Origin: Thermomucor indicae-seudaticae
Lineage: Eukaryota; Mucoromycota; Mucoromycetes; Mucorales; Lichtheimiaceae
NCBI GenBank assembly: GCA_000787465.1
Contig: JSYX01000108.1
Span: 1 to 64,000, forward strand
Direction of reading: 5' to 3'
Length of the DNA: 64,000 nt
The translations under genes and the position numbers were made by a program. Under the pieces are notes generated by a model. That model had not been told where the DNA came from, did no database searches, and saw nothing but the letters and a program-made list of their open reading frames with translations. The stretch's first letter is position 1. Each line of letters starts with the position of its first letter. Positions 34,504 to 48,396 of the stretch are shown here, piece by piece.

Positions 34504-35309
34504 TTATTGGCTTCGTTTCCTGTAAACGAGCTCTTTCCGTGCCTGCTCAATTTCTCCGTTACGCCTAGCCAGGAGATTAGCTGTCTCGGCTGCTGTGTGC
34601 ACAAGAGCACCCGCCGTGGTCAGCATTCGACCTGCTGTCACTCGGACTAGCTTATGATACCAAACAGATGCAAATGGGACAGCCTGAATCAAACCTGTTT
34701 AACAGAATTAACAAAAAGTTAGGAACATGACCAAACGCGATGAGAACACTTGCCCTGAACTGTCCAATGCTCCTCGTGCATGGCGACTTTGATCAACCGA
34801 GCGCTGTTGTCCACGCTTTTGAAATGCAAAGTGACGATCACGGGCAGCGATAAGTGAGCAAAAGGCATCAGTCGAGGGCATATCGTTTGGGTGAGAAAGA
34901 TATTACAAATGCTGCGTCCATCAAAACAGATATTATCGATTTTCGGTTCAACCTTGTTCAACATTCTCCACACCAAAAGGACACTTTAACGATTAAGAAA
35001 GGAAGGAGATACATTATTCAGAAGGATAGACTGTTGAAGCGTGTCAAAGACCAATACCGTTGAATATGTTCTACACCTGAAGTAGTCAAGATGGGCGATC
35101 TGAACACGGCGTTCTCGAAATAGTATTGCTTCAACGCAAGTTCCTGTCTCCGAATGTCAAACGAAAAGAGATTGCTAATTATGCCTAGACATAGAAAAGG
35201 GAAAACACAAAGGAATTACTATTGGCCACTCGCACGCGATCTGTGCCAAAATCGCCACAAGGTGATCAATACGAAGCAAGTTGATTACGTCAAGTGATTC
35301 AACGCACAT
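34504..35309 (-). CDS. SnoaL/NTF2-like domain protein, function unknown
   Basis: Small protein of several exons. An N-terminal helix (DVINLLRIDHLVAILAQIA) leads into FSFDIRRQELALKQYYFENA and AVFRSPILTTSGVEHIQR. Then come PFAHLSLPVIVTLHF, MHEEHWTVQG and LIQAVPFASVWYHKLVRVTA. The pattern of a YY...AVF..P segment and a late ..EHW strand is that of fungal SnoaL/NTF2-like proteins; the catalytic role of these is unknown. The C-terminal helix is amphipathic and ends at 34504-34506. One intron (34695-34753) uses GC-AG borders. The first intron's exact borders are uncertain. A plus-strand open frame starting at 35313 is probably spurious. Confidence 0.7.
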
Positions 35310-35987
35310 GTAATGAGCTCATCGTATGGGTCTCTTCTGAGAGTTTCCAACTCTGTTGAGATTGAACTGCTCATCGCAGGAAAAGGGAGAAGATCATATG
35401 AATGGGCAGCGAGCACAGGGCACCTGACATGTGACACAAACTCAACGGCGATCTCCATCGCCGACTGCAGCCCTGCACGTCTCTCCCAAAATTGTCACCT
35501 TACTAAGCTTTTCCTATTTAAAGCAGCCCATTGGAAAAAGCGATACAATGACAAGCAACTAACTGCATTTTCTGCTTCTAATACGTTAGCATGTGACTTG
35601 ACTAACGATGGATATTCGAGGGACGTCGAGGACTGGCGTGTTACTAAGGTACCTCTACCAGTTATGAACCAATGGATCTATAAGCGGGTCAGGATAGTAG
35701 GCTCTTATCGACAAGTCTCCCAGGAATGTACTGTACATTGAGACACCTTTACAGTTCTCGAGCTCTTCATGCACAATTAATTTGTCTATCAAGGATCACA
35801 ACGCATAAAAGATACTGTGCCCGCCTAAATACAGCTACTGAATATTTGAACTTGCCGCAAGATGATGATCTCGCGGAGCTTAATGGGAGGCACTCTCTCT
35901 CGCTGCATTTCGCGGATTCCCAATCCTTGAATCAACCGAAAAAAATAGCCGATCTTATTGCTTCTCTTCTCTTTCTCTCTCCCTGAC

Positions 35988-37301
35988 ATGACCAAAGAAA
36001 CCGCTAGGCCCAAGGCTATCAATATCATTCGTCCAACAAAATCTTTCTCTTTGTATAAGACAGCCCCATCTTCCAAAGAACACAACGAGCCTGCGGACCA
36101 TTATCCCGCACAGTCCGTGGATTCTTCAACAGACGGATCTCGGAAACTCAGAGTGAGCGCTTCAGCCAAAATCGCTGTGAATGACAGGCCCTCTTTCGTT
36201 CTTGTGCAACGCTCTGATATCCGTCGGATTGATCACCAGATCTCGCGCTCTACAACAACTTCGACTTTTGAGCTCTATAAGCCGTCCGCAAAGCTACAGA
36301 CGAAGAAGCCGGCCATGACTAGGTCGCTTACAAACTCTATGGTTTCATCGAAGGGACCCGCGAACCCGGCAGCCAAACAGTTACGACCGCATACTGATCG
36401 GCACGCAAGCGAATCCTCAGGAACTTTAATGCCGCCCCGGTCTATCACCTACAGCCAAGGTCTAGATGAGCTTGCGGACAAAGATACTCCTTTCCAAGAG
36501 CGGGGATCCAATGAAAGTGACTTTGAACTAGACCCGGAGGACAGTGAACAAAAGCATACGGATCAGCATGAAGACGGACCAGCTATCAAGGAAGCCCGAG
36601 TGAACCGAAAGGTAAGCAAGTATGGGCTTTCTTAGGGCGCAAAAGGAAAAAAGTCGAATAAGCGAATCAGATTGCAGATCTCGAAATCTCTAACCGCTCG
36701 TTACTCGCCATAAATAAGATGCTTGAAATGACGGTCCGTAAGCAAGCTTCGCAAGTTATGCAGCTGAAAAGGCAATTGTTACAGTTACGTGAAAGTTACT
36801 GGGTACCTGCCTATGTTATTCTGGCTAATGCTTAATACAGGGACGGGGAGCGCTACCTTTCACCATGCCTGCTAGAGGTACTACCATTACAAACTGTAGA
36901 CAGACAAAAAACGTTAGTTAATATGACAAATAGGAAGAACAACAGGATGATGGGGATGACTGGGAAAAGGACGAGGTTTTCTGCAGGATTTGGCATATTA
37001 CAGAGAGTTTGATTGCGCAGGGACGAGCTTCGCTACAGTCCGAGTATAAGAGCTTTGGTCGCGTTCTGTCTCATTATCCAACGGATGAAGAAGTTTTATA
37101 AACGACAATTTTCACTAGATACCGATTTAATGCGATGCTACTACAGATGACAAGCCATTGGAACAAGGTTTCAATGGGGACAATGGTGCGCGAAAGCAGC
37201 TGCAAAAGCATATAACGGAGCAGGCACTAATGACTTTAGATAGTGAAGAATCTGCAAAGGACATTCATCCATCAATGCTACTGCATACACATTATAAATG
37301 A
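35988..37301 (+). CDS. Hypothetical coiled-coil protein
   Basis: Multi-exon gene, family not recognised. Exon 1 (from ATG 35988) encodes a basic, Ser/Thr-rich, probably disordered region of about 210 residues. The next exon encodes a coiled coil (IADLEISNRSLLAINKMLEM, then QVMQLKRQLLQLRES). An acidic segment and a helical one follow (KDEVFCRIWHITESLIAQG). The last clear exon stops at TAA 37099-37101. However, a coding-looking stretch at about 37147-37301 (for example GARKQLQKHITEQALMTLD) suggests that an intron from near 37050 may skip that stop and end the protein at TGA 37299-37301. The structure is like small cytoskeletal or spindle adaptors, but I would not assign one. Confidence 0.6.
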
Positions 37302-37626
37302 TTCAATAACTTGTCTATTTGAAGGTATTGAAGGAGATAACAATGGCATAGTTCTCTCGAATTAGCAAAACTGTTAGCCAGCATAAAGATCATGAGCTTC
37401 AGACCGTGGTTCAGTCTTTTTTTTTAAGAACTACGTAGTGCCCATAGTAACAGATTCTTTAAAACAGCTGTCAGTGCTGACAGGAGGGGTGCTCACGAGT
37501 CATGACAGTGTCACAGAAGTATATAAGCTTGCATGGGGCGTGACATCTCGTGTCGCACAGAAATTTTTTCCTTCTTTGCATTTTTCTTTTTGAAGCCGCT
37601 AATTCTCGCCACATTACGGGAGTGAC

Positions 37627-39078
37627 ATGGCGGCGATCAGGTCCATTTCCGACGCACTGAACGCCATTTCTGCCGTCGTGTTCTTGTTTGGGTAAGAAAA
37701 GAGAGACGCAAAAGTTCCAGCGAATCCTTTAATTCATTCGGGCGAATTAGCATGGCGGGAACTTTGCAAGTTGTTCAGGTTTCTTCGTTTATACTAAGGC
37801 CATTCTCAGAACGCCTGTTGGTCCGCATTAATTCTAGACTCGTCGGTATCGTATGGATAGTTATGCAGGTAACGTTTCCTTGCTTCTCCACAGAGACAAA
37901 ATGGTTTTCACGTGTAACACAGAATGATAGTATATTTTTGAGGTAAAGAGCTGTTCTTTTCTAAGGGTCATACGGCTGGTACCAATTGATACGGGAAACA
38001 CAGCGACGGCAACGTGCACGCATAACGTTTTCTGGGGACCGCCTCCCAGATAGAGAATCAGCTATTGTCTTTAGTAACCATCGGTCATGGACGGATTTTT
38101 ACTTGTTACACTCTGTCGCGATACGTAGAAAGATGCTGGCGAATTGCAAGGTAAGCACGTTGAAAGTTAATATACGTTAGTTTTGGATAGTAACAATTAA
38201 TCGAATACTAGTACTTTGTTAAAGACTCTATAAAATGGGTAACTATCGTTGAACAAACGTGGGTGCACTAAGCTGCGTCGACTTAATACATCTATGGATG
38301 GTCTGGTGTAGTTACCCTTTTTTGGTTGGGGTATGTGGGTAAGGAGATGGACGCGGCTCGAGAGTATAAAGACCAACAGCTGAACAAGCATAACAGCTAG
38401 CGGATTTTCTCTTTGTTAGACGTAATTGGCTTCGAGATCACAAGAGGATCCATCAAACTTTTGCAAGCATCAAACGGTTAAAGACACCGGTCTGGCTAAT
38501 GAGTTTCGTTGAGGGTACACGTATGACACCATTAAAGTTGGCGCAGGTTCGTTTATATTATATTTGGCATAATGGGATTTACTGACCAAGAATAATAGAG
38601 TCAGGAATATTCCAAGGAAAAAGGGTATCCCGTGATGCATCACGTTCTGTTACCGAGAACGAAAGGATTCGTTGCTTGCGTAAACGAGTTTCGGTATTCA
38701 CATGTAAAGCATGTCTATGGTAAAAGAAAGAGATAAGACGACGGGCTGCCCATGTAATGAAGTATGTCTTATTCAAAACCATACATAGACTTTACCATTG
38801 CATATCGTAAACGGTCTGGCACAATGACAGGATACAACTCGCCACCAGATATGGTGCGTGTACATACGCGTCGGTTAGATGACGAATACGAGTTTCACGT
38901 CAACGTCAAACGGTTTGCGATTGCCGATTTACCACAAGACGATGAGCAGCTGGCTGCCTGGATTCGACAACGCTACTTAGAAAAGGACCTTTTCCTGTCA
39001 AGACTCGCTGACCGCTGGACAGACGGATTAGATGAGGAAGTTTGGGAAGAGGAAGCAGATTTCTCACTTTGGGGCTAG
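37627..39078 (+). CDS. Lysophospholipid acyltransferase (PlsC-type; LCLAT/Cst26-like)
   Basis: Membrane O-acyltransferase of the PlsC family that re-acylates lysophospholipids; close relatives (LCLAT1/AGPAT8, Vps66, Cst26) act on lyso-PI or lyso-PA in the ER. Motif I is SNHRSWTDFYLLHSVA, the H-x4-D catalytic pair. YFVKDSIKW and LPFFGWGMW follow on small exons, then FVRRNWLRDHKRIHQTF, motif III FVEGTRMTP, and HHVLLPRTKGFVACV. The C-terminus (RRLDDEYEFHVNVKRF, DDEQLAAWIRQRYLEKD) is conserved in this subgroup and stops at 39076-39078. The first exon starts at ATG 37627 and supplies one of the hydrophobic segments. About seven introns; the second one's borders near 37.85-37.96 kb are uncertain. 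OSM1-like gene follows in the same direction after 120 bp. Confidence 0.91.
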
Positions 39079-39198
39079 ATATACTAAAAGTAAATTAAAT
39101 AAACCCTTCCTGTAATATCTTCGTCATAACATTACCGGCTTTCTGGGAAGGGACAGCATTGATAACAAAGTGAAACCATTGGGCCAGAAAAAAGAATC

Positions 39199-40838
<1,640 letters not shown>

Positions 40839-41002
40839 GTGCGCAAAACTAAGCGCTACCATATTTTGCATGTCACCTGAATCTTTCTTGCTTCAAACAA
40901 GCGCATGCTATTCAAAGTTTCATTCAAAGAATTTCAAATATTTACACAGGGTTACAGCAATGTACGAGTAAGGGAGCAGATTTTCTTCTGCTGAAGAACA
41001 CA

Positions 41003-43253
41003 TCAAAGTTTGGTTTGCTCTAAAGAAGATATCAGATCTTCAAATGATGCTGGATCTGAGAAGAATAGTGAAAAAAGCTCTTTCTTGCGGGCAAACTTTG
41101 GATCCTCTTCTGCCATCTTTTCAAAGCAAATCCTGTTATTAGTGACCTCATTAACGCTTGGCCTTGGGTAAAAGAAGCTTACATTCTCTAAATCAGCAGT
41201 GGCATCCTGAACTTCATCACAGCGCAGCTGAAGGTCGCTCTGCAGCTCAGTGTAGCCCTATGGGTGATCCTTCGATTACTATTCAAATCTGCAAGTTGGT
41301 CAATGCTTTCAACATACAGGGGGCATCAATACCAGATGATCTTTGGTGCTTGAATGCTCGTATAAAGAGTTGATGAGATATTCTTTGGTTTCCTCACTGG
41401 AACGAAGGAAAGCATTAGCTATGACTATGATAATCAGGACAGCATACTCACAGGACACGCGCAGCATCAAGACTTGATCCAAAATTATCCGTCCACTGTT
41501 GCTTTAGCTGTTCACTGTATTGCACCAAGTTTTCAATTTTGCTGAGTAATGGTAAATGCGCCAGGGACAACCTTCGTCTGGAACCAGAGATTGTGTCCGG
41601 GTGCGCTAAAGGCAAATTGTTACTTTTATATCTCACAATTACTGTCCCAATTTCCACAATAGAATACCATTGTCTAGCATGGCATTAACTGCAGCGAGTA
41701 TAGTTTCATCTGTCCTTGACGTCGGTAAAAGAGATTTCCGACCTTCTTGGATATCACTCTAATGACTCGTTATAAAGACGCACTGGGCATACACTTTTTT
41801 CCGTATAATCTTTACCTGTACTCGTTTATAGGACTCGTTTTCCTTGGATAGTTCGTCGATTACTGCGTGCAAGCTATGCCGCTGTTGCTGTTGATCTGCG
41901 CTGTCAAGTTCGAAGCTGTGTGACAAGAGCTCCTGGCAGGCACGCTGTCGTAATAAAGCCTTCTTTACCTACAGCACATTGATGTCTGTCAGCGGTTTCG
42001 CTCGGTCTACCCTTGATATGCACCATACATGATCCATCCCATTCATACACAACCGAAGCGCCCTTTTTTCCATCTCCATTTGGGCGATCGATAATGGTGT
42101 TCGAACTTTAGCGTCGCTGATCCGTTCTAAAAGTGGCTCAATCGCGTTCTGCTGCAACTGTTTCGATGCTTCTTGGCTTTTCTTTTCTTCTCGCTCGTAA
42201 TTTTCCGTCGTAGATCTTTAGTCACCCACTTTGTAAGTCGGCTTATCTGTAACACTTTCCAATATCATTACGTACTGCAGGATTGGAAGTATCTGGGGCA
42301 GCCCATTTAACCGTTGCAAGTCCCGTTCCAGACTCTGCACATGCGCTTTCCAGCCTTCCAAGGTAGCATCTGCCTTTATATGCTGTAATTCCGTTTGTTG
42401 ATAACTATTGGTATGATTAGCCACGGCTTTATTTTCGAGCGCCACCCTGAGGTACCTTGATACAAGCTTTTCGATTTCTTCTGCTGATGGAAAATTGCCA
42501 TCTTCCTGGCATCATCCCCGATAAGTACAATACAAAGCTATCGATCGAACTTGAGAATCATACCTTGCGCACTAAAGAGAATGGTGCTTCCTCTAGCAGT
42601 GAGTAAAACCGGCGTTCCAATTCTGCTGAAAGTGAAGTATCATCTTCAAGGTATTGCTGAACTTCTTTGTCACAAGCGAGGAGCGACAGGAGATCTAATT
42701 TAAAAAGGACAAAAGCTTCGTTGAGTATCCACACTCGTTTTTCTTTCTTTCTGTCCATAGTACCGTGATCTGAAGTGAAAGCTGCCTTGGCAGTTTTCTC
42801 GACACGAAAAAGAGCGCGATCGTACTGTTCAATGTCATAAGTTTCGGTGAGCATAAAATATATAACCTTGCGCATGTACCTCTATGCTCTTTTGATCAAT
42901 AACGCAGTTCGCGTTACTAAGGTCTTTATCCAAGTATGTCAACGTTTCCTTGAGTCGTTCCAATTTCTTTTCCAGTTCTAGACATGTCTGGCTAGTCAGT
43001 CTGTCAACCGATCCGCATAAAAAGGAGCCCGCCCGCCATGTTCTTCCTGTACCCACTCTAATTGTTCCTCTTGAGCATCCAAAATCAAGGCTCCTCGAGC
43101 CCATTCATTGGGCCGTTCAGTTCTGTGAGACCTAAATTAGCCACCCACGCGCGTACTCGCTGCGACCGCCCCTGATGCTCACCGCGTGGACCTGGATGCC
43201 TCACGTTCCCAAATGTCCTCGTCGTCCTCGAATTTGCGCTTATTGTTATCCAT
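41003..43253 (-). CDS. Coiled-coil protein, probable augmin subunit HAUS3
   Basis: Multi-exon gene for a largely helical protein. The first exon reads MDNNKRKFEDDEDIWEREA, followed by LILDAQEEQLEWVQEEHGG. Long coiled coils follow (LELEKKLERLKETLTYLDKD; LERDLQRLNGLPQILPIL). The segment KKALLRQRACQELL and the C-terminal KFARKKELFSLFFSDP, with SFEDLISSLEQ, resemble the matching parts of HAUS3, the augmin subunit that recruits gamma-tubulin to spindle microtubules. The usual N-terminal HAUS3 segment is not obvious. The family call rests on memory of the pattern, so other spindle or kinetochore coiled-coil proteins remain possible. Start codon is 44 bp from that of NNF1 on the other strand. Stop at 41003-41005. 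Confidence 0.55.
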
Positions 43254-43297
43254 GAAAAAGAGAGGAGAAGCGTGGAAACTCCGCCCTCACTTCTTAC
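43254..43297. promoter_or_regulatory. 44-bp divergent promoter between HAUS3-like gene and NNF1
   Basis: Only 44 bp separate the two opposed start codons (43253 minus, 43298 plus). The 5' leaders and promoter elements must overlap each other or the opposing coding sequence. No TATA box is visible. Confidence 0.5.
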
Positions 43298-44164
43298 ATG
43301 GACGGCAATGCTGCACCGATTGGACGACGAGCAGAAAAACTCGATGCATTGAATGCCAAACTGGTCAACAAGATCCTCAAATCACTTGAGTAATTGTTTG
43401 ATACACTTTGGAATGCGTTGATTTGGGATTCTCATTCTGCATTTTGACCGTAGCTGGGACACATTTACGCAATGCCTTGGCGAAGTATGCGATCGACACC
43501 CAGAAGAGCTCAAGGCCGCTTACAAGCAGATTATCGACTACGACCGGGAGCATTTATGGGTATTTATAGAATGTGCGTCCCAGAAAAAGGCGCACGGCTT
43601 GACAATTTTTTATTGTAGAAAGAATTTGAAAGAATCAAGGCCGAACGCGAACTTGTTCCCAAGTTGAATGACCTGGAAGAGCGTATTGATCGAGCAAGAT
43701 CGAATCCCACTGCCGGCAAGAGCGAAAGGTAAAAAGAAAGCGAAACCTTGGATGGAGAGAGATGATTAAATAACAGCTTTTAGAGTTGTACCACGACCGG
43801 ATCAAGTGGTCCGAGCGGTCCGTGTCAAGTTTAAAATGCAGGAATTAGAGCGCTTGCGACAAGAAGAAGAAAAGGTAATTACTGAAATATGTTAAAGAAG
43901 AAAGAAGGAATTTACGTGGGCTGTCTTCTCAGTTACGAGCTGAAAACGAAGAACTCATGAACAAGGTTTCAGAGACTAAGGCTAAACTGGAACAAAGGGA
44001 GAGGGACCTTGAAGCGGATATATCTCGGTTTCAAGAGGTTCGTGTGGTCTGATCACAAAAGTAGTATTTATACTAAATACCATAAGCAGTCATTGGAAAA
44101 GACAAGTGCAATGGATCTTGATAGATTGGAAGACGCTATCAGAGCCTTGGATAAGCACATTTAG
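43298..44164 (+). CDS. NNF1: Kinetochore protein NNF1 (MIS12/MIND complex)
   Basis: Subunit of the Mis12/MIND kinetochore complex, linking centromeric chromatin to the Ndc80 complex. Reads MDGNAAPIGRRAEKLDALNA, KLVNKILKSL, then DWDTFTQCLGEVCDRHPEEL, KAAYKQIIDYDREHLW, FERIKAERELVPKLNDLEER and VVPRPDQVVRAVRVKF. A terminal coiled coil follows (RAENEELMNKVSETKAKLEQ). The 'ERD/ELVPKLN' segment is the hallmark of fungal Nnf1. About six exons with short introns. The start at 43298 is in frame with the conserved part; an ATG at 43213 is not. The stop is TAG 44162-44164. The large CCHC gene starts 150 bp downstream on the same strand. Confidence 0.8.
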
Positions 44165-44314
44165 ATGCCTATATACCATTTTACACTGTACATAAGCTAT
44201 GAAGATGATTAATGAATATCCTGCCAACAGTTTGAGATCGAAGAGATCGTTGTTGCTGGCTTTGAATTCTATAGTGAAAATTTCAAGAAAACTGGAGGTT
44301 TTGCTTGGGCCATC

Positions 44315-47300
44315 ATGGAAACACCTATCGAAGTGCTGAGAATCGAGCACAGTGCCATTTCAAAAGAACTGAATCGGTTTCGAGCGTGTGACAGCGACAC
44401 CCGATGTTTTTATTGCCGAGAGTGGTCACAGTACGTTTACAAGAAGCACTTTGTCTGGAACGCGAAAACGCAAGAGGATGTCGCTGAAGAGGAAGCCGAT
44501 CGGCGATTCCAAGCGGGTCGGTATGAAATCAACATTAGGAGCAGCGGTTCGACTTCGACGGCAACACCAGCACGGCAGAAGGAGCGATCGCCCAAATTAT
44601 CAAAGCGATTCGAGAAATTGCTAGAGACACGATCGGAAGCGAGCAGTGAGGCGACCTTAATGGAAGATATCATATCCGCCTGCGCGCTGTGGCAAACGTT
44701 GCCTAGCAATTTGTCGGCGCTTCCAGCCGTATTTGGGCCGCTCGAGTTTAATTCTTACCCGGACGCGATTCCACTTATTGATGATCCTAAGGAACCTTCG
44801 CAGCTGCTCGATCCGTTGATTATTGAGCGCCAGTCGCTGTGTCTACCGGCCGAGGGATTTCATCTGTTGAAGAACCTGACGGGCGAGATCCTCATGTCGC
44901 ATACACAACCGACATGTGGCCACACGCGGCCTGAGAGTCAATCGTTTTCTGATCTTGAGCTGGAGCGGATCGTGTACAATGAGAAGCACGCGCAGGTGAT
45001 GAAGATCGTGTCTGAGGACTTGGTCAAAGCCTTGGATCATTCATGGCGCCATCTCAGTCAGTTCTTGGATCGATTATTAGAGCTGGAAAAAGAGCGGAAT
45101 ATGTTGATGGGGAAACGCTGCAAGGACAGCGTGGATGCGTTTGCAGAGAAGCAGCAGCAACAGACATTTCAGAATTACTGGGCAGCAGAGTCGAGCGCTT
45201 TCAAGAAGAACAAGACAAATGTGGAACTCGTCGATCAGGCTTTCGAGGCTTATTTTGCAAAGCTGACAGCAGATACAGAGGCGTTTCATAAAGAATTTGC
45301 GTTGCCGCGGCTGGATGCACTGCAGACGTTGATACAAAAGCTGTGGGATCTCGTCGTGCCGACGATCCAGCAAATGGCAGAGAGAATGGCGTCACACGAG
45401 CAACAGGATGAGCGGCACATGGAAAATTGCAAGGCAGTGTCGGCATCACTCCGAGGGCTGCATCCAGCAGACGATGTGGACGTGGCTGTGAAACGAATAC
45501 AGCTTGAATTAAAAGCACGCATTAAAGAAATAAAGGACGACGCGGCATCTGTCGTGAAGGCACTGAAGTCCGAATCGAAACCGACGGTCGCGAGCCGTCT
45601 GGAAAAGATTGCTCAAAAGGACTTTAAAAAGAGGATCAAGCGAGCAGAGAATGGATATTATACCCTGCGTCAATACTTTAAATACGAAGTGACGCAAAAG
45701 ATCTTTCCAGAGCCTCTGTTTTGTAAGTTTTGTCTGGTGTGTATCGAAGCGTTAATGCAAGAAGGCGAAGTCATGGAGGCGGTGACGATTGAAAAGGAGG
45801 TGAAGAGGTTCCTGGAGACACACAAGAGCTTGGTGCGCCAAAGACAAATGCTGTTGAACGAGTTTCATGACGGGGTTCAGATGGGACGTCGTCAACTCGC
45901 CGGCATATTAGGAAAGCTTTTCCTAAAAGAAGGAATGCGTATTCAGGGAGAAAATCTGGCATTACAACGGCAGAACTCGTTACTGAAGTCATTCGAGTCA
46001 TTAAACGAGCCCAATCAGTCTTCGTCCTCCAGCAAGATGTCTGCACGGAAAAAGAAGAATAAAAAGAAAAAGAAGAAGGCAGCTGCAGCAGCTGCAGCTG
46101 CAGCGGCATCGGCAGCGGCAAGTGCATCAAATGGTGGGGCAGCGATATCAGCAAATGATAGTAGCAGACCGCCTTCATCTCTATCGTCGCCGAAGCCAGC
46201 TGAAAGTACTCTAAGAGAGTACGCAGAGGAAGAAGAGTGCATATCATCTAATGAAGCTGAAGCTACGCCGCCCTTACAGACCAAGTTAGAGTTGGAATCG
46301 GACAGTATAGAGGGTTCTATCGCAGACACGCCCAGTCTTGGCATGGACGAACAAAAGGACTCTGATGATAAAGAAACAAAAGTCAGTACGGTACAAGATG
46401 AAGAGATCAATGGCTTTGTGAAGACGGGAGAGAGTCTTGCGCCATCAGAGAGCCAGCCGCTAGGTAACTTCTAGTCAGGCCTTGAACCCTAGAAGCATGA
46501 CTGATTGCTTTATATATTAGAAAGCAAAAAGCATGCGCACGAACCAGATACAATGGCAGGCATCAAAGAGTCGCAAGCAGCGAGCAATGAAGATCGTGAA
46601 AAAGACTCCACTCTTAGCGCTCCACAAGAAGAAACCGAGCCAAAAGCGCAGCTCGAAAAGAGCAGCGACGGCCCGTCTTTGGAGGGTACTAAGCAACCCG
46701 TACCAGGTCACAAACAGGTGGAGATGGATAAGGGACTGCGGCAATCGATGGCTCCCGGTCCTTTTGCCCGAAACGAGTCCACTTGGAGCTGTTTCTCTAG
46801 TGAACAAACTGCCTGGGAGACTTTATTGCAAAAGTCAAAGGAAATGAAGGCCGAATGGTCAAGGGAGGAGGACCCTTTGCTTACACGATCTTTCAACACA
46901 ACCAGCATGCCATGGATGAGGCCTTCTGATGGCTTTCATGCCAAACTCGTACCCAGTCCTCCTGGTCTAGCAGCATTTTGTCAACCTCGACATACCACCA
47001 ACATCAACAACCACCCAGCATTGCATTCTTCTTCTTCTTCTTCCCCTATACCCCAAAATCTATTCAACGATCTGAGCCGCGAAGAGTTGCTTGCACTGGT
47101 ACAGCACATGTATCAAGAAAATAGTCAACTGTCTCAAAAGCTGCAATCAACACTTTACGATATGAGTATCATGTCACAACGATACACAGAAATGTCAATG
47201 ATCGTTCGAGAACGGGAAGAGCAGTTGGCGCAGCTTTATGAACGTCAACGACGTCTTGACTTTTTTGAACGACGGACCCGGTTAGTGAAGGAACCATCAA

Positions 47301-47570
47301 AGCAGCCTATGGCTGGATTCGGCAACCAAGACCTGTTTGCTGGATACAGAGAAGAGATGCGTTCTTCAAGTCGGAGCATATGGCAAAAAGTTCGATGTAG
47401 CAATTGTGGAGAGCTGGGTCATACAAGCTCTGAGTGCAAGGTGCATATCCATTCCATGTTGAAATTGCGTTACAGGGTACTGATACTCCTTGTCTAAATA
47501 GGATGCATGTCGTTACTGTGGAGGCAGTGATCATTTATCAGAAAATTGTCGATACGGTGTCAAGTTCTAA
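44315..47570 (+). CDS. Large coiled-coil protein with C-terminal CCHC zinc knuckles
   Basis: First exon from ATG 44315 is a 719-codon frame. It is joined across a short intron (about 46465-46521) to a second long exon and then to small 3' exons. The N-terminal half begins with a possible zinc site (CDSDTRCFYCREWSQYV) and then is helical, with long coiled-coil-like stretches. A Lys- and Ala-rich tract lies near 46050-46120. The C-terminal part has a coiled coil (LFNDLSREELLALVQHMYQE) and two zinc knuckles: CSNCGELGHTSSEC and CRYCGGSDHLSENC. Knuckles like these bind RNA or single-stranded nucleic acid, so an RNA-related role is the best guess. I do not recognise the whole architecture. The end is uncertain: TAA 47568-47570, or a further short exon after 47677. 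An in-frame open stretch upstream of 44315 back to 44216 leaves the start unsure. Confidence 0.72.
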
Positions 47571-48063
47571 TATCCTCTTGTCCATTTCTCTTATACAACT
47601 TCTGCATTTGTATATATCATATACTGCACTAGCTATCACAACATTTATATGCATATATATCTAATACTTTTATAGACGGTCTATTCCAGATCGTTATCCT
47701 CAGGTTCCAAGTAACATGTGCGTTTTGTGATGGTCTAAGTCCTTATTATTACCATCAAACAGCCAGACCACACACCTGAACTATCTCGCGCACGCAAACC
47801 CAGTCGCAGGTGATAGGACCCGCACAATACGTTGCAAGCGTGAACTTGAATGGTCAATCCAAAGAAGGCGTCTTATCAAGCCGTTTCGCGCGACGGGCTA
47901 TAAGCAGGATTTCCTTATCCAGAAAGTCGAAGATTGTGGCTTGTCCAGGGACTTTAAAGTAATAGTCACGTTTGGGTGGCTGGGGCAGAAAAGTTTAAAT
48001 TTGGGGTGGCTGGTAAACATGTTTGAATGCCTTTTCTTCTCTGGAAGTGTAGACTTGTAGACA

Positions 48064-48280
48064 AGTAAGGTATGGGAACAGGTCTCTGGTGGGGAGAGAG
48101 AGGAAGGTCGCAGATGATGGCAAGACGTTGTATTAAGGATTCAATGGGGTCAAGTATGGCCTCTGCTGTCCGCAACAAAAAAAATGCCATAGAATTACTC
48201 TGATGCGCGCTTTTCTTTCTTTCTCTCTTACCAAGTAGGATTCTTTACCGGTGACTAACGTACTCTGGTGTGCGTTTTAG
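48064..48280 (+). ncRNA. Candidate intron-hosted box C/D snoRNA, module 1
   Basis: An intron-like unit: donor GTAAGG at 48064, C box-like ATGATGG at 48114-48120, D box CTGA at 48200-48203, branch-like CTAAC at 48255-48259 and TTTTAG acceptor ending at 48280. The C-to-D distance of about 90 nt suits a box C/D snoRNA. The terminal stem is weak (CGC/GCG only). The internal segment CTCTGCTGTCCGCAA is shared with modules 2 and 3. Strand is inferred from splice signals. Confidence 0.4.
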
Positions 48281-48396
48281 TGCTATGTGTAGGAAAACGT
48301 TTGAAATCGGTTGAAATAAAGACTTTGCGTGGTATTCCGAATCCTCGTTAATTTTTTGCTCATGGCTTTTGAAATAAAAGAAGAGTGTAAGAACGA

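Noticed and set aside
35313..35741. Plus-strand ORF of 142 codons
   Set aside because: It starts 3 bp from the SnoaL-like gene's start on the other strand and has random-looking composition.
46015..46410. Minus-strand ORF with polyalanine and polyphenylalanine
   Set aside because: Shadow of the Lys/Ala-rich tract of the CCHC protein on the plus strand.
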